Shown one piece after another: positions 9,383 to 19,071 of a stretch of DNA of 64,000 nt; within the stretch, counting starts at the first letter, position 1, and every line of letters starts with the position of its first letter. The position numbers were made by a program, and so were the translations under genes. A model generated the notes under the pieces. The model ran no database searches. It saw only the letters and a program-made list of their open reading frames with translations, and was not told the origin of the DNA. Source of the DNA: Burkholderia pyrrocinia (lineage in GTDB: Bacteria; Pseudomonadota; Gammaproteobacteria; Burkholderiales; Burkholderiaceae); NCBI RefSeq assembly GCF_003330765.1, contig NZ_CP024904.1, positions 682,001 to 746,000 of the forward strand. The letters run 5' to 3'.

Positions 9383-10300
9383 ATGGATACCTTGCTTTCA
9401 ATGCGCGTGTTTACGCGCATCGTCGAGACCGGCAGCTTCACGCGCGCGTCCGACACGACCGGGCTGACGACGCCGCGCGTGTCCGCGTTGCTGAGCGCAC
9501 TCGAACAGCACCTCGGCTGCCGGCTGCTGAACCGCACCACCCGCCGGATCTCGCTCACCGAGGACGGGCAGGCCTACTACGAACGCTCGGTCGCGGTGCT
9601 GCGCGAAATCGACGACATGGAGGCATCGGTATCGCAAGCGCGCAACGTGCCGCGCGGCCGTCTGAAAGTGAACCTGCCGCCGGCCATGGCGAAGCAGATC
9701 ATGGTACCCGCCCTGCCCGAATTTCTCGCCGCCCATCCGGGCATCATGGTCGAGCTCGGCGTGACCGATCGCCAGATCGACCTCGTCGGCGAAGGCGTCG
9801 ACTGCGTGGTGCGGATCGGCGCGCTCGACGATTCGGGGATGGTCGCGAAACGGATCGGCAGCCTGACGACCTGCACCTGCGCGTCCCCCACGTATCTCGA
9901 CCGATGCGGCGCGCCCGAAACGGTGGACGATCTCGCACAGCACGTCGCGGTCAGCCACATCTCGGCCGATACGGGCCGGCCGCGGCCCTGGGATTACGTC
10001 GTCGACGGCGAAACGCGCATCGTGCAGATGTGCGGCACGGTCGCGGTCAACGACGCCGACACCTACATCGAGTGCGGCGTCGCGGGGATCGGCCTGATCA
10101 AGACCTCGCTGTACCTGGTCGAGCCGTATCTGAAATCGGGGCGCCTGCGCGAGGTGCTGACCGATTTCAACACGCCGCCCCGGCCGATCTCGATCGTGTA
10201 TCCACCCAATCGGCATACGCCCGTCAAGCTCAAGATCTTCGTCGACTGGCTCGCGGGGCTGTTCGCGCAGATTCCGACGCTGCAGGGCAAGCGCAGTTGA
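9383..10300 (+). CDS. LysR-family transcriptional regulator
   Basis: The 305-residue protein has an N-terminal winged helix (residues 1-60, with TGSFTRASDTTGLTTPRVS as the recognition region) and a LysR substrate-binding domain with the usual NRTTR linker after the first domain. It follows the Mo hydroxylase operon on the same strand, 70 bases downstream, so it may be co-transcribed with it or act on it. A GGAG lies about 11 bases before the ATG. It could also govern the MFS/Old Yellow Enzyme pair downstream; the sequence does not decide this. Confidence 0.92.
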   Translation: MDTLLSMRVFTRIVETGSFTRASDTTGLTTPRVSALLSALEQHLGCRLLNRTTRRISLTEDGQAYYERSVAVLREIDDMEASVSQARNVPRGRLKVNLPPAMAKQIMVPALPEFLAAHPGIMVELGVTDRQIDLVGEGVDCVVRIGALDDSGMVAKRIGSLTTCTCASPTYLDRCGAPETVDDLAQHVAVSHISADTGRPRPWDYVVDGETRIVQMCGTVAVNDADTYIECGVAGIGLIKTSLYLVEPYLKSGRLREVLTDFNTPPRPISIVYPPNRHTPVKLKIFVDWLAGLFAQIPTLQGKRS

Positions 10301-10501
10301 AACCCGCTGTTGAAACCGATCGTCCGCGCCGCCGCGCGCACCGCATGAATCAAGTGAATCAAGACGGGGTTTAGGACTATTCAGTCCTGTCGATCCAGAC
10401 GGCTCTCATCGGGCTTCGCGATCCGCGATATCCGCGCCGGAGGCTCGTTTCGAGAGGTGCGTCATCAAGATCGCGACCACCGCGCCGTCCGTCCGGCGGG
10501 C

Positions 10502-10552
10502 TTCGATGCCCTCAGCCCCGCCTTCGCCAACGGCCGCATCGCGCGCGTCGGC
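10502..10552 (+). pseudogene. remnant of a FAD monooxygenase
   Basis: Seventeen codons read FDALSPAFANGRIARVG, which matches FDALSPAFVNGRVALIG in the intact monooxygenase (3734-4858) at 13 of 17 positions. The GDAA motif that should follow is destroyed, and the frame leaves the family pattern. This is a decayed copy left by duplication or deletion of a neighbouring flavin hydroxylase gene. Confidence 0.6.
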
Positions 10553-10680
10553 CGGCCTCGCCGACGCCGGCGTGCGGTTCGCGACCGATCCCGGCCTCGG
10601 CGACCGCGCATGAACCCGCGCACCGCCTTCCCTTTGCGTCGCGCGCAATGCTCGATTGCGCCCCGGACGTATTCCCTTGT

Positions 10681-10697
10681 TATCGATCGATCAATAA
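10681..10697. promoter_or_regulatory. possible operator TATCGATCGATCAATAA
   Basis: This 17-base motif with the palindromic core ATCGATCGAT lies about 100 bases before the MFS start. The reverse complement of 26723-26739, upstream of the TetR gene, matches it at 15 of 17 bases. It may be a binding site for that TetR protein or a shared promoter element. Confidence 0.35.
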
Positions 10698-10795
10698 TCT
10701 TGACGGCAATGCGGCAGCTTCCGTTTCGCCGCGACGATAACCGCAACGCCCGCCCGATGAACGGGCACCCGACATCTCTTTCCAAGGAGTCGACC

Positions 10796-12013
10796 ATGTC
10801 AGCAGAATCCACCCCGCTCGCGCCCCACGGGCACGCGACCAAGCTCACGCAGGGCCTCATCCTGCTGTTCGCGTTCAGTTGCGGCGCGATCGTCGCCAAC
10901 CTGTACTACGCGCAACCGATCACCGAACTCATCGCGCCCAGCCTGCACATGTCCGGCGAAACCGCGAGCCTCATCGTGTCGCTGACGCAGATCGGCTACG
11001 CGCTCGGCCTGTTCTTCATCGTGCCGCTCGGCGACCTGCTCGAGAACCGCAAGCTGATGATCGTCACGGCCGTCGTGTCGATCGCGAGCCTCGCGGCGGC
11101 CGCGTTTGTCCAGACGCCCGGACTGTTCCTCGCGATTTCGCTGCTGGTCGGCTTCAGCTCGGTCGCCGTGCAGATCCTGGTGCCGCTCGCCGCGCACCTC
11201 GCGCCGGATCATTCGCGCGGCCGCGTGGTCGGCACGATCATGAGCGGGCTGCTGCTCGGCATCCTGCTCGCGCGCCCGCTGTCGAGCGTGGTGGCCGACG
11301 CGTTCGGCTGGCGTTTCGTGTTCGCGGCCGCCGCCGTGGTGATGACGCTCGTGACGGCCGTGCTCGCGCTGACGATTCCGTCGCGCCAGCCCGATCATCG
11401 CGCGACCTATTTCGAACTGATCGGCTCGCTGCTGCATCTCGTGCGCACGATGCCCGTGCTGCGCCACCGCGCGTTCTACCAGGGCCTGATGTTCGCGTCG
11501 TTCAGCCTGTTCTGGACCGCCGTGCCGGTCGAGCTCACGCGTCACTACGGCCTGTCGCAATCGGCCATCGGCCTGTTCGCGCTCGTCGGTGCGATCGGCG
11601 CGACGTCGGCACCGGTCGCGGGGCGCCTCGCGGATGCCGGCCATACCGTGCGGGCAACGCTGATCGCGCTGGTCGCCGGCACATTGGCGTACGCGGTCGC
11701 GCTGATCCACGGCGCCGGCCTGTACGGCCTCGTCGTCACGGGGATCGTGCTCGATTTCGCGGTGCAGATGAACATGGTGCTCGGCCAGCGCGAAATCTAC
11801 GCGCTGCATGCGGCAAGCCGCAACCGCCTGAACGCGCTGTACATGACGAGCATCTTCGTCGGCGGCGCCGTCGGTTCCGCGCTCGCCAGCCCGCTGTACG
11901 AGCATGGCGGCTGGCCGCTCGTCGCCGCTGTCGCCGGCGCGTTCCCGATCGTTGCGCTCGCGCACTACCTCGTAATCGGGCGTCCGCACGCCGAACGCCA
12001 CGCACGGGCCTGA
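10796..12013 (+). CDS. MFS transporter (YnfM/drug-exporter type)
   Basis: This 405-residue protein has 12 predicted membrane helices. NLYYAQPI near residue 37, and the DLLENR segment that serves as the loop 2-3 motif, are typical of the MFS subgroup that includes putative arabinose or drug exporters. It probably expels a small organic compound across the inner membrane by proton antiport. AAGGAG before ATG at 10796 fixes the start. The next gene encodes an ene-reductase on the same strand, which suggests a detoxification pair for reactive electrophiles. Substrate unknown. Confidence 0.88.
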   Translation: MSAESTPLAPHGHATKLTQGLILLFAFSCGAIVANLYYAQPITELIAPSLHMSGETASLIVSLTQIGYALGLFFIVPLGDLLENRKLMIVTAVVSIASLAAAAFVQTPGLFLAISLLVGFSSVAVQILVPLAAHLAPDHSRGRVVGTIMSGLLLGILLARPLSSVVADAFGWRFVFAAAAVVMTLVTAVLALTIPSRQPDHRATYFELIGSLLHLVRTMPVLRHRAFYQGLMFASFSLFWTAVPVELTRHYGLSQSAIGLFALVGAIGATSAPVAGRLADAGHTVRATLIALVAGTLAYAVALIHGAGLYGLVVTGIVLDFAVQMNMVLGQREIYALHAASRNRLNALYMTSIFVGGAVGSALASPLYEHGGWPLVAAVAGAFPIVALAHYLVIGRPHAERHARA

Positions 12014-12184
12014 ACCTGCGCCGGCACCGGTTCACGCGCGAATCCCTCCCGGTTCATTCGCGCGCCGGAACGCTGCCGGCACGTCACCCACGTTACCCCC
12101 GAACTTTCCGCAGGGCCCGCCGTTGCGCCGGTCGTCACCGGACGATACGCAGCGCCGCCCTGCTCCACGCAAAAGGAATCCATC

Positions 12185-13297
12185 ATGTCTTCCCTGCTCA
12201 GCCACTACGATCTGCGCGGCCTGCCGCTTCCCAACCGTGTCGTGATGGGGCCGATGACGCGCTCGCGCGCGCCGTCGCGCGGCCAACCGACCGAACTCAT
12301 GGCCGAATACTATGCGCAGCGCGCGTCCGCCGGCCTGATCGTGACCGAGGCGACCAACGTCAGCCCGGCCTCCGCGTCGTTCGAACTGACGCCGGGGCTC
12401 GTCACCGACGAACAGGCCGCCGGCTGGAACAAGATCACCGACGCGGTCCATGCCGAAGGCGGCCGCATCTTCGCGCAGCTGTGGCACGGCGGCCGGGTCA
12501 GCTCGCTGACGCTGCTCGGCGGCGACGCGCCGCTGCCGCCGTCCGGCGTCAACGACGATCTCGAGCAGCTGCAGGTGTGGGCGCAGTTGCAGAACGGCTA
12601 TTACACGAAGATTCACGCGACGCCGTCGCGTGCGATGACGACGGACGAAGTCGCCGGGACGGTCGACGAATTCCGCCAGGCGGCCGTCCGCGCGATGGCG
12701 GCCGGCATCGACGGCGTCGAGATCCACGCAGCCAACGGCTACCTGCCGCACCAGTTCCTGTCGTCGACGCTGAACCGCCGCGACGATCGTTACGGCGGCT
12801 CGGTCGCGAACCGCGCGCGCTTCCTCGAGGAAATCGTCGACGCGGTCGGCGGCGTGATGCCGCTGAGCCGCGTAGGCGTGCGCATCTCACCGTACGCGAA
12901 GTACAACAACGTGCGCGACGCGAATCCGGATGCGACGTACGCGTACGTCGGCCGCATGCTCGACGAAGCCGGCGTCGCCTATCTGCATGCGGCGGACACC
13001 AACGGCTGGAGCGGCGAGCCCGACCTGCCGCGTATCGTCGAGAACACACGCAAGACGTTCGGCGGCACGCTGATCGTCAACGGCGGCATTGCGCCGGATG
13101 CCGCGCATGCGCTGATCGAGGCGGGCGACGCCGATCTCGTCGCGTTCGCGCGCGCGTACATCGCCAACCCCGATCTCGTCGAACGCCTCGCGGCGAATGC
13201 GCCGCTGGCCGCGCCGAAGACGGTCGGCTGGTATGGCGGCGACCGCGCGGGCTACGTCGACTATGCGCGTCACGACGCGGCGAGCCGGAACGCCTGA
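12185..13297 (+). CDS. Old Yellow Enzyme family ene-reductase (NemA-like)
   Basis: The 370-residue protein is a FMN-dependent TIM barrel of the NADH:flavin oxidoreductase family. GPMTRSRA near the start, WHGGRVS, and the active-site block IHAANGYLPHQFLSS followed by NRRDDRYGGS are hallmarks of the NemA/XenB group. It reduces activated C=C bonds of enones, maleimides or nitro compounds with NAD(P)H in the cytoplasm. AAAAGGA precedes the ATG. It lies 171 bases after the MFS gene and is followed by a hairpin shared with a convergent gene. Confidence 0.93.
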   Translation: MSSLLSHYDLRGLPLPNRVVMGPMTRSRAPSRGQPTELMAEYYAQRASAGLIVTEATNVSPASASFELTPGLVTDEQAAGWNKITDAVHAEGGRIFAQLWHGGRVSSLTLLGGDAPLPPSGVNDDLEQLQVWAQLQNGYYTKIHATPSRAMTTDEVAGTVDEFRQAAVRAMAAGIDGVEIHAANGYLPHQFLSSTLNRRDDRYGGSVANRARFLEEIVDAVGGVMPLSRVGVRISPYAKYNNVRDANPDATYAYVGRMLDEAGVAYLHAADTNGWSGEPDLPRIVENTRKTFGGTLIVNGGIAPDAAHALIEAGDADLVAFARAYIANPDLVERLAANAPLAAPKTVGWYGGDRAGYVDYARHDAASRNA

Positions 13298-13307
13298 ACG
13301 CCGCCCC

Positions 13308-13328
13308 GGCGGCAGCCGGACTGCCGCC
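13308..13328. terminator. hairpin between convergent genes
   Basis: A perfect 8-bp stem GGCGGCAG/CTGCCGCC has a 5-nt loop, 11 bases after the ene-reductase stop and 37 bases before the stop of the convergent HD-type gene. It lacks a T run on either side, so termination strength is uncertain. Confidence 0.45.
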
Positions 13329-13365
13329 GCAGCCGGCTCGATCTGCCGGATCCGGACGGATGCCG

Positions 13366-14037
13366 TCAGGCGTCTTTCCAGCGCGCGCCCAGCACGCGTC
13401 CGCAGAAATTAGGCCGGTGAAAATCCGGATCGGCGCGCTCGAGCACGTCGGCGCTCCACGTGCCGAACGTCGACGCCGGCCGGTGCGCGACCCCGCGTGC
13501 GATCGCGTCGAGGAACGCATCGCTGAACCCGTCGCCGCGCGGGTAGGCGGCGAGCAGCGCCCGCCGCTCGTCGGCCGAATACGCGTCGAAATCGGTTGCC
13601 ATCAGGTCGGTCGATACGGCGGACGCCAGCGCATGCGCGAGCGGCGACACGCGCGCGGCCACGCCGGGCGTCGTATGCAGCGCGATCGCGCGCCACACGT
13701 CGTCGCGCATGCGCTGCGACGTCTGGTGGCGCAGCAGGAACGCCTGCGCAGCATCGGCGCTGTCGAGCTCGTAGCGCTCGGTCGAGCGGCCATACGCGGT
13801 GCTCAATCCCATGTTCGCGTACATCGCGGCCACGTACAGCGCATCGGCATCGCAGGTCTCGCTTGCACGTCGCGCGGCAAGCGACGCGAGGACGAACACC
13901 CGGCAAGCGTGATCGGTGATCACCCGCGGCAGCGACGCGCATGCCGCTTCGGAGGCTTCGATCGCCATCGGCGTCCGGGGAATGCGGACGCCGGCGACTT
14001 CGTCATCGGCCGATGCGCAGGTGTGCGCAGAACTCAT
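13366..14037 (-). CDS. HD-domain-like protein with degenerate metal site
   Basis: This is a 223-residue protein with the layout of small HD-domain phosphohydrolases of the cyanamide-hydratase-like type. An early DHACRVF keeps one expected histidine (H43), and IALHTTPG keeps a later one. The central motif that should read LLHDLGL here reads MYANMGL, so both the H and the D that name the family are replaced (A74, N75). The protein may therefore have lost catalysis, or it may bind a ligand without metal. AAGGAG before ATG at 14037 sets the start, although the frame runs further upstream. Confidence 0.75.
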   Translation of the reverse strand: MSSAHTCASADDEVAGVRIPRTPMAIEASEAACASLPRVITDHACRVFVLASLAARRASETCDADALYVAAMYANMGLSTAYGRSTERYELDSADAAQAFLLRHQTSQRMRDDVWRAIALHTTPGVAARVSPLAHALASAVSTDLMATDFDAYSADERRALLAAYPRGDGFSDAFLDAIARGVAHRPASTFGTWSADVLERADPDFHRPNFCGRVLGARWKDA

Positions 14038-14133
14038 CTCGTCTCCTTCTGCCCCGCGCCGGGGGCGAAAAATTATCCATTCATCGCGCAGCACGCGCCG
14101 GGGTAACCGGGCTGCCCGCTGATCGAAGCCATC

Positions 14134-16014
14134 CTAAAAGACGACACCGGGTTGACCGAATGCTTCGCACTGCTCGACGGCCTCTGTCGCGGCCGCATGA
14201 AGGCGCTGCGCGAAACGACGGCCGCGACCGCGCGCGGAACCGGCATCCGGGCCAGCGTCGGCAGCCGCGCGCGGCTGCGTCGACGCGGCCGGACGACGCT
14301 GGCCGACACCACCGAATTCAGCCACCGGCGACCACGCGGGGCTGACCGCCAGCGGCGGCGGCGCGAGCGGCGCGAACTCGTCGTCCGCATGCACGACCTT
14401 GCCGTCGACGACCGTCAGCACCGACGACAGCGACTTGATCTGTGGTTCGTCGATCGTGAAGTAGTCGTCCGTCAGCACCGCGAAATCCGCATACTGGCCG
14501 GGCACCAGCGCGCCCTTGCGGTCGTCCTCGTTCGAGAACCATGCACTGCCGACCGTGTAGCGGCGCAGCGCTTCCATCCGGCTGAGCCGGTTGCGTTCGG
14601 AGTAGAGCGCCGTGCCGCCGACCGTGCGCCCGGACACCATCCAGTACAGCGACACGAACGGGTTGTAGCTCGCGATGCGCGTCGCATCGGTGCCGGCACC
14701 GACCGGCAGCCCGGCCGCCAGCATCGCGCGGATCGGCGGCGTGCGCGTGGCCGCTTCCGCGCCGTAGCGCGCAATGAAATACTCGCCCTGGAACGCCATC
14801 CGGTGCTGGACCGTCACGCCGCCGCCGAGCGCCGCGATGCGTGCGATGTTCGCATCCGAAATCGTCTCGCAATGATCGAAGAACCAGCGCAGCCCGTCGA
14901 ACGGCATGTCACGGTTCACGGCTTCGAGCACGTTCAGGAAGCGGCCGATCGATTCGTCGTACGTCGCGTGCAGCCGGAATGGCCAGCGGTGCCGCACCAG
15001 CAGCCGCACCACCGCGGCCAGCTCGGCCTCGAGCGCCGCGGGCAGATCGGGGCGCGGTTCGAGAAAATTCCCGAAATCGGCTGCCGAATACACCAGCAGT
15101 TCGCCGGCGCCGTTCATCCGCAGGAACGCGTCGCCATCGCCCGGCTTCGCCAGCGTCACCCATCGCGCATAGTCGTCGAGTTCCCGTCCGGCATGCTGCA
15201 CGAACAGGCTATAGGCGATGCGCACCGTCAGTTCGCCGCGCTGCGCGAGCGCCAGGATCGCGCCATAGTCGTCCGGATAGGCCTGGAAATCGCCGCCGGC
15301 GTCGATCGCACTCGTCACACCGAGGCGGTTCAGTTCGCGCATGAAGTGCCGCATCGAATTCATCTGGTCGTCGTGGCCGAGCTTCGGGCCCTTCTCGAGC
15401 GCCGTGTGCAGGACGGCCATGTCCGGGCGCGCGATCAGCATGCCGGTCGGCCTGCCGAGGCGATCGCGCTGGATCTCGCCGCCAGGCGGATCCGACATGT
15501 CGCGGCCACAGCCGATCGCGCGCAGCGCGGCCGCGTTCAGGAGCGCGCTGTCGCCCAGATGCATGATGAAGACCGGCGTGTCGGGCGCGATTGCGTTGAG
15601 TTCGGCCACCGTCGGCCCGCGCTTTTCCGCGAACTGGAATTCGGTCCAGCCGCCGACGACGCGCACCCACTGCGGCGCAGGCGTGCGCAACACCTGGCGG
15701 CGCAGCATGGCGAGCGCATCGGCCAGCGTCGGCACGCCGTCCCAGCGCAGTTCCAGGTTGAAATTCAGGCCGCCGCGGATCACGTGCAGGTGCGAGTCGT
15801 TCAGCCCCGGGATCACGGTGCGGCCGTTCAGGTCGATGCGAAGCGTGTCGGCGCGCGCGTGGCGCATCACGTCGTACCCGCTGCCAGCCGCGAGGATCCG
15901 GCCGTCCTTCACCGCGAGCGCGGTCACGAACGACCGCCGGTCGTCCTGCGTCGCGATCTTGCCGTTGCATACGATGAGGTCCGCCGATTCCGCGGGTTCC
16001 GTCGCCTTAAGCAC
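14134..16014 (-). CDS. amidohydrolase-3 family protein, YtcJ-like
   Basis: The product has about 626 residues. A small N-terminal beta domain leads into the metal motif SHLH (H75, H77), and further ligands are visible in RLHATYDE, FDHCET and GAGTDATR. YtcJ-type enzymes are metal-dependent hydrolases of amide or cyclic C-N bonds, and most have unknown substrates. The GTG at 16014 is chosen because AGGAGG stands 7 bases upstream; the open frame continues to 16140 without a better ribosome site. No signal peptide is seen, so it should be cytoplasmic. The large regulator encoded just upstream on the same strand may control it. Confidence 0.87.
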   Translation of the reverse strand: MLKATEPAESADLIVCNGKIATQDDRRSFVTALAVKDGRILAAGSGYDVMRHARADTLRIDLNGRTVIPGLNDSHLHVIRGGLNFNLELRWDGVPTLADALAMLRRQVLRTPAPQWVRVVGGWTEFQFAEKRGPTVAELNAIAPDTPVFIMHLGDSALLNAAALRAIGCGRDMSDPPGGEIQRDRLGRPTGMLIARPDMAVLHTALEKGPKLGHDDQMNSMRHFMRELNRLGVTSAIDAGGDFQAYPDDYGAILALAQRGELTVRIAYSLFVQHAGRELDDYARWVTLAKPGDGDAFLRMNGAGELLVYSAADFGNFLEPRPDLPAALEAELAAVVRLLVRHRWPFRLHATYDESIGRFLNVLEAVNRDMPFDGLRWFFDHCETISDANIARIAALGGGVTVQHRMAFQGEYFIARYGAEAATRTPPIRAMLAAGLPVGAGTDATRIASYNPFVSLYWMVSGRTVGGTALYSERNRLSRMEALRRYTVGSAWFSNEDDRKGALVPGQYADFAVLTDDYFTIDEPQIKSLSSVLTVVDGKVVHADDEFAPLAPPPLAVSPAWSPVAEFGGVGQRRPAASTQPRAAADAGPDAGSARGRGRRFAQRLHAAATEAVEQCEAFGQPGVVF

Positions 16015-16179
16015 CGTCTGGCCTCCTGCTTGCGCCGAAAGCCGGCATACGGCCGCACGCGGCATGCACCCGGATTGACGATACACGGACCATCCACTTC
16101 CCCTTGAACATTGATCGATCGGGCCGACGCGCCGCGGCACGATGGTGCGGCCACGTCCTGCGCGGGTTCGGCGCGCCGT

Positions 16180-19071
16180 TTACGCCACCGGCTGCATCGC
16201 ATCCGCCACGCCGAACCGCATACGCGCGCGGCTCGTCGACGGCGGCGTCTCCGAGCGAATGAAGCTCTGCACGCGCGCCAGACGGCGAACGTCGGACGCG
16301 CGCGATTGCGGATCGAAATGCCCCGACAGGTTGGCCACCAGCGACGACGCCTGCCCGGTGCGCCCGCGCTCGATCAGGTGGTCGGCAAGATCCAGCGTGC
16401 CGCGCAGCGCCCACATCGCGGCCCCTTGCCCGTTCGCGGTATGGATCGCCATCAGCAGATGACGGTGCCCGTCCGCCTCGCAGGCGACCGCGAGATCCGC
16501 GTCGGCGGTGCGCGCCTGTTCGAGCATCGCGAGTCCCTTGGCGCGCAGCAGTTCCGGTACGAACAGGTGCTCGCCGTGCGCACGGCAGCGCGCGAGCGTC
16601 ACGTCGAGCTTCGTGCGCGCCTCGGCTGCCCGGCCCGTGCGCGTCAGCCCTTCCGCATACGCGACGACCAGCGGCGCAAGCAGGCGCCGGAATCCGCTCG
16701 CTTCGATGCGCAGCAGCGCGGGCTCGAGCCGCGCAAGCCCGGCGCCGGGGTGCCCGGCCTGCATGTCGAACTGTCCGGCAAGACATTCCGCATGACTGCG
16801 CCAGATGTCGAACCCATTCGCATCGGCAGTCGATCGCAGCGTCGCGAGATAGTCGGAAATCGCGTCGTGATCGCCATAGCGCAACGCAATCGGCACGGCC
16901 GCGGCGCCGAGCACGACGCACAACGCCAGCCCCGAACCGCTGCGACGCGCGTGTTCGACCGCCTGTGCGGCCAGTCGCATCGCATATTCGGGATCGCCCT
17001 GCATCCACACGAGCCGCGCCAGCATCGTCCGGCCGAGCGTCGCAACGTCGATGCCCAGCGCCGCTACCGCACAGGGCGGCTCGTCGGCCTCGGCCAGCTC
17101 GGCAGTCGCCGCTTCCAGCCGCTCGCGCGCCTGCGCATGCTCGCCGAAGTAATGCAGCGAGGTTGCGACCATCGCGTTCGCCAGCAGTCGCTGCGACCGG
17201 TCGCCACGCCGCTCGGCGGCCCGCTCGAAGCGCGTCGCGTAGCGCAACGATTCGTGGATGTCGGAGCGCGTCAGCATCGTGTTCCACAGCCCGATCAGCG
17301 CGCGCGCGCCGAACGCCTCGTCGCCGATCCGGCCCGCGAGAGCGAGCGTCCGGTCCCACATCGCGGCGGCCGTGTCCGTATCGCCGTCGGTGTGCAGCAG
17401 CGCCGACGCATAGGCCGCGCGCAAGCGCATCTCGCGCGCCGCATCGACGGCCCCGGGCGCCCCGGCGTCGATCGCGTCGAGTGCCCGTCTCACCGGTATC
17501 GAACATTCACGCATGCGCGCCGGCTCCAGCAACGCGAGCGCCAACGCGTCGGCTTCCGGAACCTGCGACCCGGTCGCCGCAGGCTCGCGCGGCGCCGGCG
17601 CGCCCGCGGCAAGATGCAGGCTCTCCGCGTGCGCGGCCTGTGTCTGGGCCAGCATCCGGGTTTCCGCCTGCTCGCGTTCGTAGCGTGCATGGCGCTCGGC
17701 GATGGATTCGAATTCGCCCTCGTTACGCAGCTTCTCGAGCGCATACGCGCGCGTCGATTCCGTCAATCGGTAGCGCGCCTGCGCGCCGTTGAATTCGACG
17801 GTCACCAGCGACTTCGCGACCAGTTCGCCGAGCACCGCGATCATCTCCGCGGCCGACATGCCGGGATCCATCGCAACCTCGCGGGCGGCATCGAACGTAA
17901 ACGGGCCGATGAAGCATGCCATCCGGCGAAACAGCGACCGCGCGGCCGCATCCAGCAACACGTAGCTCCAGTCGAACGTCGCGCGCAGCGTCTGGTGGCG
18001 CGGCAACGCCGATCGAAGGCCGCCCGTCAGCAGGTTCAGCCTGTCATCGAGACGCGACGCGACGATCTCGAGGCCGAGCGTCGCGACGCGCGCGGCAGCC
18101 AGTTCGATGGCGAGCGGGAGCCCGTCGAGGCGCCGGCAGATGTCGCCGATCAGTCTGATGCCGGCCGCGTCGACCTCGCATTCGGGCGTGGCGGCGCGAA
18201 TGCGCGCGAGAAACAGCTCGACGGCCGAATGGCGCACGATCTCGTCGACGGATGCACTGCCGTCCGGCACCGCCAGCGGACTCACGCGAAATACGGCTTC
18301 GACCGAGATATGAAGGGGCTCGCGGCTCGTCACGAGCACGCGCAGCGGGGCGGCGCGCGACGTCAGCGTTTCGACGAGGTCGGCAACCAGATCGACGACG
18401 TGCTCCGCGTTGTCCAGCACGATCAGCCCGGGTGACGCGGCGAAGGCATCGCCAATCCGGTCGATGCCCGGCGCGCCATCCGTCTCGAGCCCCAGTTCCG
18501 CGGCAATCGCGAGCAGCACGTCGTCGCGCGTCGCGGCACTCGCCAGCGCCACGAACAGGACACGCTCGCCGGACCGGCGGCGCAGCTCGTGCGCGACCCG
18601 GTCGGCCAGGCTCGTCTTGCCGATGCCGCCCGCACCGACGAGCGTGACGACCGGCGCACGCTCGATCATGTCGACGATCTGCTCGATCTCGGCCTGACGT
18701 CCGACGAGCGGAACCGGATGGGCAGCCGCGACGGCGCCGGGCGGCAACGCGGTCGCGCGCGGCGCCACCTCATGCGCGACGGCAGGATTCGCGATCAGCA
18801 GGTAGCCGCGGCCTGGCACCGTCTTGATCAGGTCGCGGTTCGCGCCCAGCGCCTTGCGCAACGTCGCGACATGGACCTGCAGCCGGTTCTCCTCGACGAT
18901 CAGGCCCGGCCAGACCGCATCCATGATGTCGTCCTTCGACACGACGGAACCGCTGGCGCGATGCAGTACTTCAAGTATGTCGAGCGCGCGTGCGCCAATA
19001 CGCAACGACGCGCCGTGGCAGCGAATGTCGCGCTGCTCGAAATCCACCGACAAATTCCCGATCTGGATCAT
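16180..19071 (-). CDS. OmpR-type winged-helix regulator fused to an ATPase and helical repeats
   Basis: About 963 residues. Residues 1-95 form an OmpR/PhoB-type winged helix (AVWPGLIVEENRLQVHVATL, then GRGYLL). Residues 120-400 are a STAND-type ATPase with P-loop GAGGIGKT (146-153) and Walker B-like LIVLDNAE. The remainder is rich in Ala and Leu and looks like TPR repeats. Such proteins are ligand-gated transcription activators. ATG at 19071 follows GGAGG by 5 bases; longer starts at 19104 and 19122 are possible. A hairpin lies in the leader. It precedes the YtcJ-like gene on the same strand, a likely target. Confidence 0.9.
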   Translation of the reverse strand: MIQIGNLSVDFEQRDIRCHGASLRIGARALDILEVLHRASGSVVSKDDIMDAVWPGLIVEENRLQVHVATLRKALGANRDLIKTVPGRGYLLIANPAVAHEVAPRATALPPGAVAAAHPVPLVGRQAEIEQIVDMIERAPVVTLVGAGGIGKTSLADRVAHELRRRSGERVLFVALASAATRDDVLLAIAAELGLETDGAPGIDRIGDAFAASPGLIVLDNAEHVVDLVADLVETLTSRAAPLRVLVTSREPLHISVEAVFRVSPLAVPDGSASVDEIVRHSAVELFLARIRAATPECEVDAAGIRLIGDICRRLDGLPLAIELAAARVATLGLEIVASRLDDRLNLLTGGLRSALPRHQTLRATFDWSYVLLDAAARSLFRRMACFIGPFTFDAAREVAMDPGMSAAEMIAVLGELVAKSLVTVEFNGAQARYRLTESTRAYALEKLRNEGEFESIAERHARYEREQAETRMLAQTQAAHAESLHLAAGAPAPREPAATGSQVPEADALALALLEPARMRECSIPVRRALDAIDAGAPGAVDAAREMRLRAAYASALLHTDGDTDTAAAMWDRTLALAGRIGDEAFGARALIGLWNTMLTRSDIHESLRYATRFERAAERRGDRSQRLLANAMVATSLHYFGEHAQARERLEAATAELAEADEPPCAVAALGIDVATLGRTMLARLVWMQGDPEYAMRLAAQAVEHARRSGSGLALCVVLGAAAVPIALRYGDHDAISDYLATLRSTADANGFDIWRSHAECLAGQFDMQAGHPGAGLARLEPALLRIEASGFRRLLAPLVVAYAEGLTRTGRAAEARTKLDVTLARCRAHGEHLFVPELLRAKGLAMLEQARTADADLAVACEADGHRHLLMAIHTANGQGAAMWALRGTLDLADHLIERGRTGQASSLVANLSGHFDPQSRASDVRRLARVQSFIRSETPPSTSRARMRFGVADAMQPVA

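Larger units (their letters stand above)
10301..10795. other. 495-base intergenic region with decayed coding sequence and possible operators
   Basis: The region contains a short inverted repeat AGGACT-n4-AGTCCT (10373-10388), a 17-codon remnant of a flavin monooxygenase (10502-10552), and a palindromic motif at 10681-10697 that recurs before the TetR gene at 26772. The promoter of the MFS gene must lie in its right half. No intact gene was seen. Confidence 0.55.

Noticed and set aside
10879..14106. Open frame of more than 1000 codons across the MFS and ene-reductase genes
   Set aside because: The product is almost all Arg, Ala and Pro, and both genes in the other frame are clear family members.
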